This document shows positions 38,869 to 47,531 of a stretch of 64,000 nucleotides of DNA, piece after piece. Where the stretch lies: contig CALYQW010000002.1 of NCBI GenBank assembly GCA_945290265.1, positions 175,159-239,158 on the forward strand. The letters are read 5' to 3'. The stretch comes from an uncultured Erwinia sp. (GTDB lineage Bacteria > Pseudomonadota > Gammaproteobacteria > Enterobacterales > Enterobacteriaceae). The notes below the pieces were generated by a model. That model saw nothing but the letters and a program-made list of their open reading frames with translations. It made no database searches and was not told where the DNA came from. Position 1 is the first letter of the stretch. The number at the start of each line of letters is the position of its first letter. The translations under genes and the position numbers were made by a program.

Positions 38869-40035
38869 ATGACGATTCCTCACTCACTGATCGCCAAAGC
38901 CAGCGACTGGCGCAGAACGCTACATAGCCATCCTGAGCTGGGCTATCAGGAGCATCAAACCAGTGCTTTTATTGTTAGCCATCTGCAAACCCTGGGCCTT
39001 GAAATTCATCAGGGGCTGGCGGAAACCGGGATTGTTGCCACCCTCAGTACCGGCGCAGGCCCGACCATTGGACTACGCGCCGATATGGATGCGCTGCCGA
39101 TAGGAGAAATCAGCGATATTCCCCACCGCTCGCGGCGACCGGGGGTAATGCATGCCTGCGGTCACGATGGCCACAGCGCCATCCTGCTGGCCACTGCTGA
39201 ACATCTGACTGCCACCCGCCGCTTTCAGGGAACCGTTCACTTTATCTTCCAGCCGGCGGAAGAAAGCCTGGGCGGCGCGCGGCGCATGATTGCCGAAGGA
39301 TTATTCGAGCGCTTTCCGATGGACGCAGTGTACGGCATGCATAACTGGCCAGGGCTGCCGCTGGGCGAGCTGGCGGTTAAGGCTGGCGTGGTGATGGCCT
39401 CGCTGGATACGTTTGAAATTACCCTGCACGGTCAGGGCTGCCATGCGGCAAAACCGGAAGAAGGTGCCGATCCGGTGGTGGCCGCAGCGCAGCTGATTCT
39501 GGCGTTACAAACCATTCCATCCCGCCGCCTCTCGCCGCTGGATTCAGCGGTGGTGAGCATTACCCAACTGAATGGCGGCAAAGCGATTAACGCCATCCCG
39601 GAAAAAGTAGTGTTACGCGGCACGTTGCGCTGTCTACAGCCCGATGTGCGCCTGCGGGTAAAAGCAATGATTGAGAGCTTTGTCACCAACTTAACTGCCC
39701 CACTGGGCATCCGTGGCTGCATCAGCTGGCTGGGGGATTATCCGGTCACCGTCAATCATCCCGACCATGCGGCGCTGGTGAAAAAATGCGCGCAACACTT
39801 ACTGCCAGCTGAGCGGGTGCATGACAATCTGAACCCGTCAATGGCCTCCGAGGATTTTGCCTGCATGCTGGAAGTCTGCCCCGGTGCCTATTTCTGGCTG
39901 GGGGTTGATGGTGATGAGCAGCCCTCGCTGCCACTACACAATCCCGGTTATGATTTCAATGACGGATTAATCGGCCCGGCGATTGCAATGTGGACTGCAC
40001 TGGTGGAACAGCAGCTGCCCACCAGCAAAGGATAA
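38869..40035 (+). CDS. M20-family amidohydrolase (hippurate hydrolase-like)
   Basis: This 388-residue metallohydrolase of the M20D/amidohydrolase type has GLRADMDALPI and HACGHDGHSAILLATAEHL as metal-binding motifs, QPAEES with the catalytic Glu, and an internal dimerisation domain (about 180-290). HNPGYDFND sits near the end. Relatives deacylate N-acyl amino acids (hippurate, N-acetyl amino acids, IAA conjugates). The actual substrate is unknown. It sits just right of hutU with its own RBS (AGGAG), and might feed amino acids into the hut region, but that is speculation. Confidence 0.85.
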   Translation: MTIPHSLIAKASDWRRTLHSHPELGYQEHQTSAFIVSHLQTLGLEIHQGLAETGIVATLSTGAGPTIGLRADMDALPIGEISDIPHRSRRPGVMHACGHDGHSAILLATAEHLTATRRFQGTVHFIFQPAEESLGGARRMIAEGLFERFPMDAVYGMHNWPGLPLGELAVKAGVVMASLDTFEITLHGQGCHAAKPEEGADPVVAAAQLILALQTIPSRRLSPLDSAVVSITQLNGGKAINAIPEKVVLRGTLRCLQPDVRLRVKAMIESFVTNLTAPLGIRGCISWLGDYPVTVNHPDHAALVKKCAQHLLPAERVHDNLNPSMASEDFACMLEVCPGAYFWLGVDGDEQPSLPLHNPGYDFNDGLIGPAIAMWTALVEQQLPTSKG

Positions 40036-41007
40036 TCAGTAACCCGCCCGGGCGATATGCGCCAGCCCGTCGTCCAGGCTGCCAGCCCGGCCGCTGGCCA
40101 GATAACAGCAGGCGATTTGCAGCCGCAGCGACTGCGGTACCGGCAGCTCATGCGCCAGACAGCGGGCAATCCAGGCTGCGGTGGTGGCGGCATCTTTTGC
40201 CTGCGGCAGGGCGTCCGCGCTGAGCACCCGCTCCGGCTGACGCGGCAGCAGCTCCTGCGGCTGTTCACCGGCAATCAGGCTGATGGACGGACAGCGTAAC
40301 GGGCTGGCGTACACTTCCCCTTCCGTACCGTTCAGCAACAGTGCCCGCCCGCCGGTGGCGCTGAAAAACTGCGCCACGCGCCCGACATATTCCGGGTGTG
40401 AAACGCTGGAGAGACGCAGCGCCGCCTGGTCGGCAAACGGCGTAGCCAGTTTAGCCAGGCTGTGCGCACTGTTACGAACGCCCATACGCCAGCGCAGCGC
40501 CAGTTGCTGCGCCAGCGGTGCACACAGGCGGTCAATGGTGATAAACGCCAGCTGCCCCTGGTTTATCCGCTGCTGTACCGCCGCCGCCGAATCCTGAGCG
40601 GCGATCCCCAGCGCACTGAATACCGCCTCACTGGTCACCCGGGTGGGATCCTGACTGATACCGTGCACCACTACCGGAAAGCCCAGTTTTTCCAGCAGCA
40701 GCGCCAGCAGTGGTGTCAGATTGGCCTGACGCCTGGCACCGTTGTAACTGGGGATCACTACCGGCATCGGCCGCCCGGCTGGCACCTCCAGACGCGGCAT
40801 CATCCCCTGCATCGCCCGGTAAAAGCCCGCCATCTCCGCTTCCGACTCGCCCTTGATACGCAGGGCAATCAGAATGCCGCCCAGCTCCAGTTCCGGCACC
40901 TCACCACTCAGTATCCGCTGATACAGCATTTCAGCGGTCTCAGTGTCCAGATCGCGGGCGTGCAGCTTTCCGCGTCCGATCTCTTTGATAACTTTGGTGT
41001 ATTCCAT
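40036..41007 (-). CDS. ybiB: YbiB, TrpD2-type nucleic-acid-binding protein
   Basis: This 323-residue protein has the fold of anthranilate phosphoribosyltransferase (GIAHARDL start, VPELELGGILIALRIKGES, IPSYNGARRQANLTPLLALLLEKLGFPVVVHG). Known YbiB (TrpD2) binds nucleic acids and lacks anthranilate transferase activity. It lies directly behind dinG as in E. coli, where both respond to LexA. The ATG at 41007 gives the E. coli-like MEYTKVIKEIGRG. A GTG at 41019 immediately after the dinG stop is an alternative. Confidence 0.92.
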   Translation of the reverse strand: MEYTKVIKEIGRGKLHARDLDTETAEMLYQRILSGEVPELELGGILIALRIKGESEAEMAGFYRAMQGMMPRLEVPAGRPMPVVIPSYNGARRQANLTPLLALLLEKLGFPVVVHGISQDPTRVTSEAVFSALGIAAQDSAAAVQQRINQGQLAFITIDRLCAPLAQQLALRWRMGVRNSAHSLAKLATPFADQAALRLSSVSHPEYVGRVAQFFSATGGRALLLNGTEGEVYASPLRCPSISLIAGEQPQELLPRQPERVLSADALPQAKDAATTAAWIARCLAHELPVPQSLRLQIACCYLASGRAGSLDDGLAHIARAGY

Positions 41008-41019
41008 GCGGTTACTCAC

Positions 41020-43176
41020 TCAGTGCTTACGCCGGCGTGGCGGACGTTTTTTTACCGCAGGCGCAACCGGTGTGGGGAGTTCCCCTTCCGGCATCGGCGG
41101 TTGTTCAATGGGAAAAACCGGCAGCGCCCCCAGCAGGCGCGCGCCATAACGTTTACTCAGCAGGCGGCCATCATAAATCACAATTTCACCAAAGCACTGA
41201 TGACTGCGGATCAGACGCCCCACCTGCTGAATCAGATTAAACGAAGCGCTGGGCAGGCTCTGTACCTCAAACGGATAGCGTTTCAGGCTTTTCAGCCACT
41301 CACCCTCGGTTAAAATAACCGGACTGTCCACCGGCGGAAAGGCAATTTTATGAATATGCACCTGCGACAGCAGATCGCCTTTTAGATCCAGCCCTTCGGC
41401 AAATGACTGTAATCCCACCAGAATACTTTGTTCACCCTGCGTCACCCGCTTGCGGTGCAGCGCCACCAGCACCGGACGCGGCTTGTCCCCCTGCACCAGC
41501 ATCGACAGACGTAACTCCGGCAGGCAGGCAATAAACTGCTGCATGGCGCGTCCGCTGGCAAACAGCACCAGAATGCCTTTATGGTCGCCAATACGCTGAC
41601 GGAAAAAGTGCGCCATCTCCGACAGATGGGGCGCTTCGGTTGCCAGCTGCGGCTCATAGCGCATGCGCGGGATCACCAGTTTGCCCTGGGTGATATGGTT
41701 GAACGGCGAATCCAGCGCCACAAAGCGATCGCCCGCTTTTTCACTCAACCCGGCCATTTCCTGCAGGCGCTGGAAACTGTTCAGAGAACGCAGGGTGGCG
41801 GAAGTCAGCACCACATGCGGAATTTTGCGCCACAGCAGCTTCTCCAGCTGTTCGCTGACGCGGATCCCGGCACAGTGCAGCAGCAGATGCGCACTGCCTT
41901 CGCGCAGCTCGCGCGTTACCCATTTTGATACCGGTGCGCCGGAAGCCTGCTCCATCGACGCCAGCCGCCATAATTTGCTGCCAGCTTCAAACCAGTGTAA
42001 GGCGCGGTTAAGCTGCAGCAGGGTGCGGTACAGGCGGGCAACGTCGAACTGACCACTTTTTTCACTCAGATCGTTGACCAGGGCTTCGGCCAGGCCGCGC
42101 AGCCCGTCAAACAGCTTAAACAGGCGGCCACACAGGGCCAGAATTTCATCCGGTAAGCGTCCCATTTCAAAGCGGTACTCGCCTTCCTGCGCGGCGGGTG
42201 GCAGGTATACGTTCAGGATCTGCGCCAGCATCTGCAGCTGCTCGCGTACCTCCTCACAGTGGGCTTTCAGTCGCTCAGCCTGGCTGAGTGGCGGCGGACG
42301 CTTAGGCCGGAACTGTGCCATGCACTGCTCCACCAGGCGGCCAAACAGATCCAGTTGCAGCGTATTCCAGCCGGGAGTGATTTCACCGCTGACTTCCAGC
42401 GCATCGCGCGCCACCTCCGGCAGATGATGGCCTTCATCCACCACCAGCAGCAGATTTTTCGCCGCCGGCAGCACCGAGTCACTTTCCAGCGCCGCCATTA
42501 CCAGCGCGTGATTGGCCACTACCACGTCAGCATGCTCAATTTCACGACGCGCCAGATAAAACGGGCATTCGCGGAACCAGTGGCAGTTGCTGCCAAGGCA
42601 GTTCGCCTTATCGGTACTCAGGCGCTGCCACAACGAATCTTCAATATTTTCCGCACTGTGATCGCGCAGCCCATCCCATTGCCCGCGCTTCAGCTGCTTT
42701 TCCAGCTGACTGCAGATGGCGCGCTCATCTTTGCTGGCGGTCATGGCATCATCTAGAAACAGCAGCAAATCGCCCTGCTGCTGATTATCGTCGGATAACG
42801 CGGACAGATTGCGCGGGCACACGTAACGGCCACGGCCAAAGGCGGCGGTAAACTTCAGATCGGGAATAATTTTGCCCAGCAGCGGTAAATCTTTGCTGTA
42901 GATCTGATCCTGCAACGCCACATTGGCGGTACTGATCACCAGCGGCTTTTCTTCTGCACGGCTAACGGCAATACCGGGGATCAGATACGAAAGCGTTTTC
43001 CCCACGCCGGTCGGTGCTTCAATCGCCAGATGACGGCCATCATCGCCTGCCAGGATTTTAGCTACCTCGGCAATCATCTGGCGCTGAGGAGCGCGCGGAA
43101 TAAAATCAGGAACTTGCTGTTGCAGAGCTTTATACCACCCGGCAATTTGCGTTTTTAACGCGGCAGTTAACGCCAT
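41020..43176 (-). CDS. dinG: ATP-dependent DNA helicase DinG
   Basis: This 718-residue SF2 (XPD-like) 5'-3' helicase resolves R-loops and structured DNA. Walker A is APTGVGKT near residue 52, the DEAH-type box is DEGHH, and QVGRLIRS is motif VI. Four cysteines in CPRNLS...CLGSNCHWFRECPF form the 4Fe-4S cluster region. The ATG at 43176 (MALTAALKTQIAGWYKAL) is the family start. A perfect LexA box lies 27 nt upstream, so SOS induction is expected. ybiB follows without a gap. Confidence 0.95.
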   Translation of the reverse strand: MALTAALKTQIAGWYKALQQQVPDFIPRAPQRQMIAEVAKILAGDDGRHLAIEAPTGVGKTLSYLIPGIAVSRAEEKPLVISTANVALQDQIYSKDLPLLGKIIPDLKFTAAFGRGRYVCPRNLSALSDDNQQQGDLLLFLDDAMTASKDERAICSQLEKQLKRGQWDGLRDHSAENIEDSLWQRLSTDKANCLGSNCHWFRECPFYLARREIEHADVVVANHALVMAALESDSVLPAAKNLLLVVDEGHHLPEVARDALEVSGEITPGWNTLQLDLFGRLVEQCMAQFRPKRPPPLSQAERLKAHCEEVREQLQMLAQILNVYLPPAAQEGEYRFEMGRLPDEILALCGRLFKLFDGLRGLAEALVNDLSEKSGQFDVARLYRTLLQLNRALHWFEAGSKLWRLASMEQASGAPVSKWVTRELREGSAHLLLHCAGIRVSEQLEKLLWRKIPHVVLTSATLRSLNSFQRLQEMAGLSEKAGDRFVALDSPFNHITQGKLVIPRMRYEPQLATEAPHLSEMAHFFRQRIGDHKGILVLFASGRAMQQFIACLPELRLSMLVQGDKPRPVLVALHRKRVTQGEQSILVGLQSFAEGLDLKGDLLSQVHIHKIAFPPVDSPVILTEGEWLKSLKRYPFEVQSLPSASFNLIQQVGRLIRSHQCFGEIVIYDGRLLSKRYGARLLGALPVFPIEQPPMPEGELPTPVAPAVKKRPPRRRKH

Positions 43177-43202
43177 ACCAACCACTTTATTATCAGACAG
43201 GG

Positions 43203-43218
43203 CTGTATTTTTACACAG
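43203..43218. promoter_or_regulatory. LexA box (SOS operator) of dinG
   Basis: CTGTATTTTTACACAG matches CTGT-N8-ACAG exactly and is followed by TA as in the extended consensus. It is 27 nt upstream of the dinG ATG. dinG is a known SOS gene in E. coli. Confidence 0.88.
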
Positions 43219-43348
43219 TATCGCTGTGGCGTCAGCCTTAACATGTTTCTTCGGGAATGCGCATTGCAGAAGCGATGATAAAAAGCCGCCTTATCGCGCG
43301 TAAAGTGCTCAGATGCAACCTGTACACGAATAAATAAATTGTACAACC

Positions 43349-43357
43349 TGCTATAAT
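43349..43357 (+). promoter_or_regulatory. Extended -10 promoter element of mlrA
   Basis: TGCTATAAT is a perfect extended -10 motif 44 nt before the mlrA start. Just upstream TGTACA occurs twice (43321-43326 and 43340-43345), 13 bp apart. These repeats could be a regulator site, but I have no specific evidence. Confidence 0.5.
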
Positions 43358-43400
43358 TGATTACGGTATGTCAGTGTAGCAGCCAGCACGGAGATAACTT

Positions 43401-44132
43401 ATGGCTTTTTACAGCATCGGCGATGTTGCCGAACGCTCCGGGATCAATCCAGTCACACTGCGCGCTTGGCAGCGCCGCTATGATCTGCTTAAGCCTCAGC
43501 GGTCTGAGGGCGGCCATCGTCAGTTTGATGAAAATGATATTTTGCGTATCCAGGAAATTAAACGCTGGGTAGACAGCGGAGTGCCGGTAGGGAAAGTCAA
43601 AGCTCTGCTGGATGCGGAAAGTGCCAGTGCCGATGACGGCTGGACCGAACAGCAGGATCAACTGATGCACAGCCTGCGCCCGGTGCAGATTGACAAACTG
43701 CGTAGCCAGTTGACGGAGCTGGCCGCGAAGTATCCGGCGGACATACTGATTGATCGGGTACTGGTGCCCCTGAGACAGCGGCTGAATCTTAATCAACATA
43801 CTGCACGCACCCTGTGCAGCCTGCTGGATGGGATTTTAATAGAACAGGTCAGCTGTACCTTACACCAGACCAACACCACACATCCGACCGATGCCCTGTT
43901 GATGGGCTGGGGAACTGAGGATCGCCCGCGTCTGTGGCTGGAAGCCTGGCGACTAAGCCAGCAGCAGAGCTACTGTAACGTACTGGCGGAACCACTGGAG
44001 GCACTGCGCCCTGAACTGTTTCCGCAGCAGCGAATTTTCATTTATACCGGTAAAGAACCGACCCGACGTCAGCTGGAGTTGTTAGCAGAGTGGCAACAGC
44101 AGGGTTTAACCATACAATTCCACTGTCCGTAG
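43401..44132 (+). CDS. mlrA: MerR-like transcriptional regulator MlrA
   Basis: This 243-residue regulator has an N-terminal MerR-type winged helix (residues 1-70: YSIGDVAERSGINPVTLRAWQRRYDLLKPQRSEGGHRQF) and a C-terminal B12-binding-like domain that lacks the cobalamin motif. In E. coli MlrA (YehV) activates csgD and thus curli and cellulose biofilm under RpoS and c-di-GMP control. Length equals the E. coli protein. It marks the switch to the E. coli 47-min gene order. Confidence 0.94.
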   Translation: MAFYSIGDVAERSGINPVTLRAWQRRYDLLKPQRSEGGHRQFDENDILRIQEIKRWVDSGVPVGKVKALLDAESASADDGWTEQQDQLMHSLRPVQIDKLRSQLTELAAKYPADILIDRVLVPLRQRLNLNQHTARTLCSLLDGILIEQVSCTLHQTNTTHPTDALLMGWGTEDRPRLWLEAWRLSQQQSYCNVLAEPLEALRPELFPQQRIFIYTGKEPTRRQLELLAEWQQQGLTIQFHCP

Positions 44133-44234
44133 TCTAGTTACCTGCCGCTGGTAAGCTGCGCCAGCAGGATAAAACTTAATTCGCGTCGGCGAAAGCGTTA
44201 TACTCGTCGCTCTTTTGACTGGACGGGTAACCTG

Positions 44235-44339
44235 ATGAACTGGCGAAAAGTCTGCGTGATTTCTATTTTTCTGATAATGGCGATTGGTGGTATCAGTGGC
44301 GTGATGCTGACTGGCTACGCCTTTATCATTCGTTCCTGA
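44235..44339 (+). CDS. yohO: Small membrane protein YohO
   Basis: This is a 34-codon gene from ATG 44235. The product is one hydrophobic helix, with IFLIMAIGGISGVMLTGYAFI aligning to the E. coli YohO pattern [21 protein letters not shown] (35 residues). Position right after mlrA is the same as in E. coli. Function is unknown, and a single-pass inner-membrane protein is expected. The RBS region is ACGGGTAACCTG, with only weak complementarity. The stop codon abuts a 12-bp palindrome shared with idi. Confidence 0.85.
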   Translation: MNWRKVCVISIFLIMAIGGISGVMLTGYAFIIRS

Positions 44340-44366
44340 CAGGCGGATCCCTCAGGGATCCGCCTG
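44340..44366. terminator. Perfect 12-bp palindrome spanning the idi stop codon
   Basis: CAGGCGGATCCC and GGGATCCGCCTG pair perfectly around TCA, which is the idi stop codon read on the minus strand. The stem begins immediately after the yohO stop, so it can end yohO transcripts and folds over the last codons of idi mRNA. No T run is present on either side. Confidence 0.65.
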
Positions 44367-44888
44367 CAGAAACTGACTGAATTGCGCCGGAATTCGACTA
44401 AACGTATGCAAAAACCACGGCGTAAACCGCTGCGGATAGTCCGCCATCTCGCGCGCAATTTCCGCTAACGATGCGTAACGCCAACCCTCCGCTTCCTGCG
44501 GATCCGGCTGCGGTAACCGATCGTCAATCGCAAAGAAAACGTGCCCGTACTCATGCTCTGTCATACCATTGCTCAGCGGCAGGTTGTAACTTAACTCAAA
44601 TACCGGCGTCAGCGTAGTGCGTATCCCCATCTCTTCAAACAGGCGACGGTGCGCCGCATCCAAACTCGATTCATCAGGATAGGGATGACCACATGTGGTA
44701 TTACTCCACAAGCTACCACAATGGTACTTATCACTGGCGCGCTGTTGCAGCAGCAGCTGGTGCTGTGAATTAAACAGATAAATGGTAACCGCACGATGCA
44801 GCAATCCCTTCTGATGAACTTCCAGCTTCTCCATGCTGCCGACAGGCCGATCCTGCTGATCAACCAGGATAACCTCTATGGCTGGCAT
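44352..44888 (-). CDS. idi: Isopentenyl-diphosphate delta-isomerase, type I
   Basis: This 178-residue Nudix-fold enzyme interconverts IPP and DMAPP in isoprenoid synthesis. Landmarks are HRAVTIYLFNSQHQLLLQQRASDKYHCGSLWSNTTCGHP with the active-site cysteine, the Nudix-like AAHRRLFEEMGI and the glutamates of MTEHEYGHVFF. The ATG at 44888 with GAGGGGGA upstream is chosen over a 19-codon extension. It occupies the place of yehWXYZ in E. coli. Confidence 0.93.
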   Translation of the reverse strand: MPAIEVILVDQQDRPVGSMEKLEVHQKGLLHRAVTIYLFNSQHQLLLQQRASDKYHCGSLWSNTTCGHPYPDESSLDAAHRRLFEEMGIRTTLTPVFELSYNLPLSNGMTEHEYGHVFFAIDDRLPQPDPQEAEGWRYASLAEIAREMADYPQRFTPWFLHTFSRIPAQFSQFLQADP

Positions 44889-45042
44889 ATTATCCCCCTC
44901 AAAACCATTGGCACTATTCTGGCATATTCTGAGATAAGAACGCATGTTTTACCGTTTGATAATCGGTCAAATGATGGCCTGAAGCTAATGTTTTGCGCGC
45001 AACGAGAAGGTAACTGGCGGGGCTGAACGCCCCGCCGCAGGC

Positions 45043-47346
45043 TTACTGCCAGTTAAACTGTGCCTTCTGGGTATGAACGGAATCCAGTCCGATCATCAGA
45101 TTGAACTGGCCAGGCTCCACGACCTGCTGCATGGCCGCATTCCAGAAGGTCAGCATCTTTTTATCCACGGCAAAACTGACCTCTTTTGACTCCCCGGCTT
45201 TCAGCATAATGCGCTGAAAACCTTTTAATTCCTGCACCGGGCGGCTGATACTGGCGACAGGATCGTTCAGGTACAGCTGCACCACCGTGGCACCATCGCG
45301 TTTCCCGCTGTTTTTCACTGTCACACTGGCAGTCAGGGTGCCCTGCGCACTCAGCGTGGTGGCAGAAAGCCTGACCGGTGACACGCTGAAATCGGTATAA
45401 CTCAGACCATAACCAAACGGATAAAGTGGCCCGTTTGCGTCATCGTAATAATGCGAGTTGTATTTGGCCGGGTGGGTAAAGTCATACGGCCTGCCGGTAT
45501 TCAGATGGTTGTAATAAATTGGCAGCTGCCCCACCGAACGTGGGAAAGAGACCGGCAGTTTGCCCGATGGGTTATAGTCGCCGAACAGCACATCGGCAAT
45601 CGCATTGCCCCCTTCGGTGCCACTGTACCAGGTTTCCAGCAGCGCATCCGCCTGCTGGCTCTCGGAAGGAATTGCCAGCGCACGCCCGTTCATCAGCACC
45701 ACTACCAGCGGTTTACCGGTCGCTTTTATCGCCCGGATTAACGCCTGCTGGCTGGCTGGTAAGGTCAGATCGCTACGGCTGGACGCCTCATGCGCCATAC
45801 CACGCGCCTCACCCAGCGCCAGTACTACCACATCAGCCCGTTTTGCCGTGGCTACCGCCTCTTCCAGCAGCTGTTGTGGGGTATGACTGTCGGGAATAAA
45901 CGCTTTTTCATACAGGTTAAGAAACGCCTGAATTCCCGGATGATCGGTGACATTAGCCCCTTTGGCGTACAGCAGCGTGGCTTTACCGGCGGTGGCCGTT
46001 TTCATCCCCTGCAACAGCGTCACCGCCTGCTGCGCCACGCCGGAGGCTGACCAGCTGCCCATAATATCCTTCTGGCTGTCGGCCAGCGGGCCGATCAGCG
46101 CAATGGTGCCGCTGTTTTTTAACGGTAACAGCTGCAGGCGATTTTTCAGCAGCACCATACTTTTACGCGCCACATCACGCGCTTCTGCACGGTGCAGACG
46201 GCTTTCGGCATTGGTATCCTTTGGATCGTCTACCGCTGCGCCAAGATGGCTGTAAGGATCGTTAAACAGCCCCATATCATATTTCACATTTAAAACGTGA
46301 CGCGCAGCGTCATCCAGGGTCTGTTCGCTGACCGCACCACTCTTTAGCAACTGTGGCAGATAGCGACTGTAGAACTCATCGTTCATACTCATATCCACCC
46401 CGGCATTCACTGCCAGCCGTACCGCATCGCTGGGATCGCTGGCCACCCCGTGCTGAATTAACTCTTTGATCGCACCATGATCGCTGATGGTAATGCCTTT
46501 AAACTGCCAACGGTCACGTAATACTGTCTTCAACAGCCAGCTGTCGGCGGTGGCCGGGACGCCATTCAGGGAATTCAGCGCTACCATCATCCCGCCGCTG
46601 CCGGCATCCAGCGCAGCCTTATACGGCGGCAGATAGTCCTGGAACAGGCGCTGCGGGCTCATATCAACGGTATTGTAGTCACGCCCGCCTTCCACCGCCC
46701 CGTAAGCGGCAAAGTGTTTCACGCTGGTCATCACCGAGTAGCGATCCGCCGGGCTTTTGCCCTGCATGGCATGAACCATCACCTCGCCCATCCGGGCCGT
46801 CAGATACGTATCTTCGCCAAAACCTTCCGAACTTCTGCCCCAGCGCGGTTCGCGCGTCATATCCACCATCGGTGCCCAAGTCATATTCAGACCGTCATCA
46901 GCGGCTTCATACGCGGCGATACGCCCGACTTCGCTGACGGCATCGGTATCCCAGCTGGAAGCCAGCCCAAGTGGGATCGGAAACTGCGTGCGCTGGCCGT
47001 GGATCACATCATAGGCAAAAAACAGCGGGATCTTCAGGCGGCTCAGCTGCATCACCTGGTCCTGCATCTGACGAATATCCTGACGGGTGACGGTGTTAAA
47101 GATGCCCCCCACCTGCCCGTTGCGGATTTGCTCACGAATCGACTCTTTCGGGTTATCCGGCCCAACGGTAATCAGCCTCAGCTGACCGACTTTTTCATCC
47201 AGCGTCATCCTGGACAGTAAATCGCTGACAAAAGCATCCCGCGCCTTTTCCGTCAGCGGATGCTGACCAAAAGGAGAAGATGACGCGCAAAAAGCAGGCT
47301 GAATAAACAGCGTGGTGGCAATACTAAGGGTGCAAAACCATTTCAT
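45043..47346 (-). CDS. bglX: Periplasmic beta-glucosidase BglX (GH3)
   Basis: This 767-residue precursor has a signal peptide MKWFCTLSIATTLFIQPAFCA, then a GH3 N-terminal barrel with the nucleophile aspartate in GITISDHGAIKEL. A GH3 C-terminal domain and a fibronectin type III-like domain (about residues 660-755) follow. It hydrolyses beta-glucosides in the periplasm. Length matches E. coli BglX (765). It is divergent from dld, as in E. coli, with a 185-nt shared promoter region. Confidence 0.95.
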   Translation of the reverse strand: MKWFCTLSIATTLFIQPAFCASSSPFGQHPLTEKARDAFVSDLLSRMTLDEKVGQLRLITVGPDNPKESIREQIRNGQVGGIFNTVTRQDIRQMQDQVMQLSRLKIPLFFAYDVIHGQRTQFPIPLGLASSWDTDAVSEVGRIAAYEAADDGLNMTWAPMVDMTREPRWGRSSEGFGEDTYLTARMGEVMVHAMQGKSPADRYSVMTSVKHFAAYGAVEGGRDYNTVDMSPQRLFQDYLPPYKAALDAGSGGMMVALNSLNGVPATADSWLLKTVLRDRWQFKGITISDHGAIKELIQHGVASDPSDAVRLAVNAGVDMSMNDEFYSRYLPQLLKSGAVSEQTLDDAARHVLNVKYDMGLFNDPYSHLGAAVDDPKDTNAESRLHRAEARDVARKSMVLLKNRLQLLPLKNSGTIALIGPLADSQKDIMGSWSASGVAQQAVTLLQGMKTATAGKATLLYAKGANVTDHPGIQAFLNLYEKAFIPDSHTPQQLLEEAVATAKRADVVVLALGEARGMAHEASSRSDLTLPASQQALIRAIKATGKPLVVVLMNGRALAIPSESQQADALLETWYSGTEGGNAIADVLFGDYNPSGKLPVSFPRSVGQLPIYYNHLNTGRPYDFTHPAKYNSHYYDDANGPLYPFGYGLSYTDFSVSPVRLSATTLSAQGTLTASVTVKNSGKRDGATVVQLYLNDPVASISRPVQELKGFQRIMLKAGESKEVSFAVDKKMLTFWNAAMQQVVEPGQFNLMIGLDSVHTQKAQFNWQ

Positions 47347-47531
47347 CAGACGCTATCTCACCAGAAATAAAAACTAATAATAGACAAGTTTTTCAACCAA
47401 CGGATATGAAAAAAATGACAGATTGCCAGGCTGTGTCATACCTTAATTAACAGTAAGACGTTTTGATGGCTGAAATTCGCCCGGTTGCGCCTTTTTTTAG
47501 CCGATGATTACTGATGCCATAAGGATATAAA

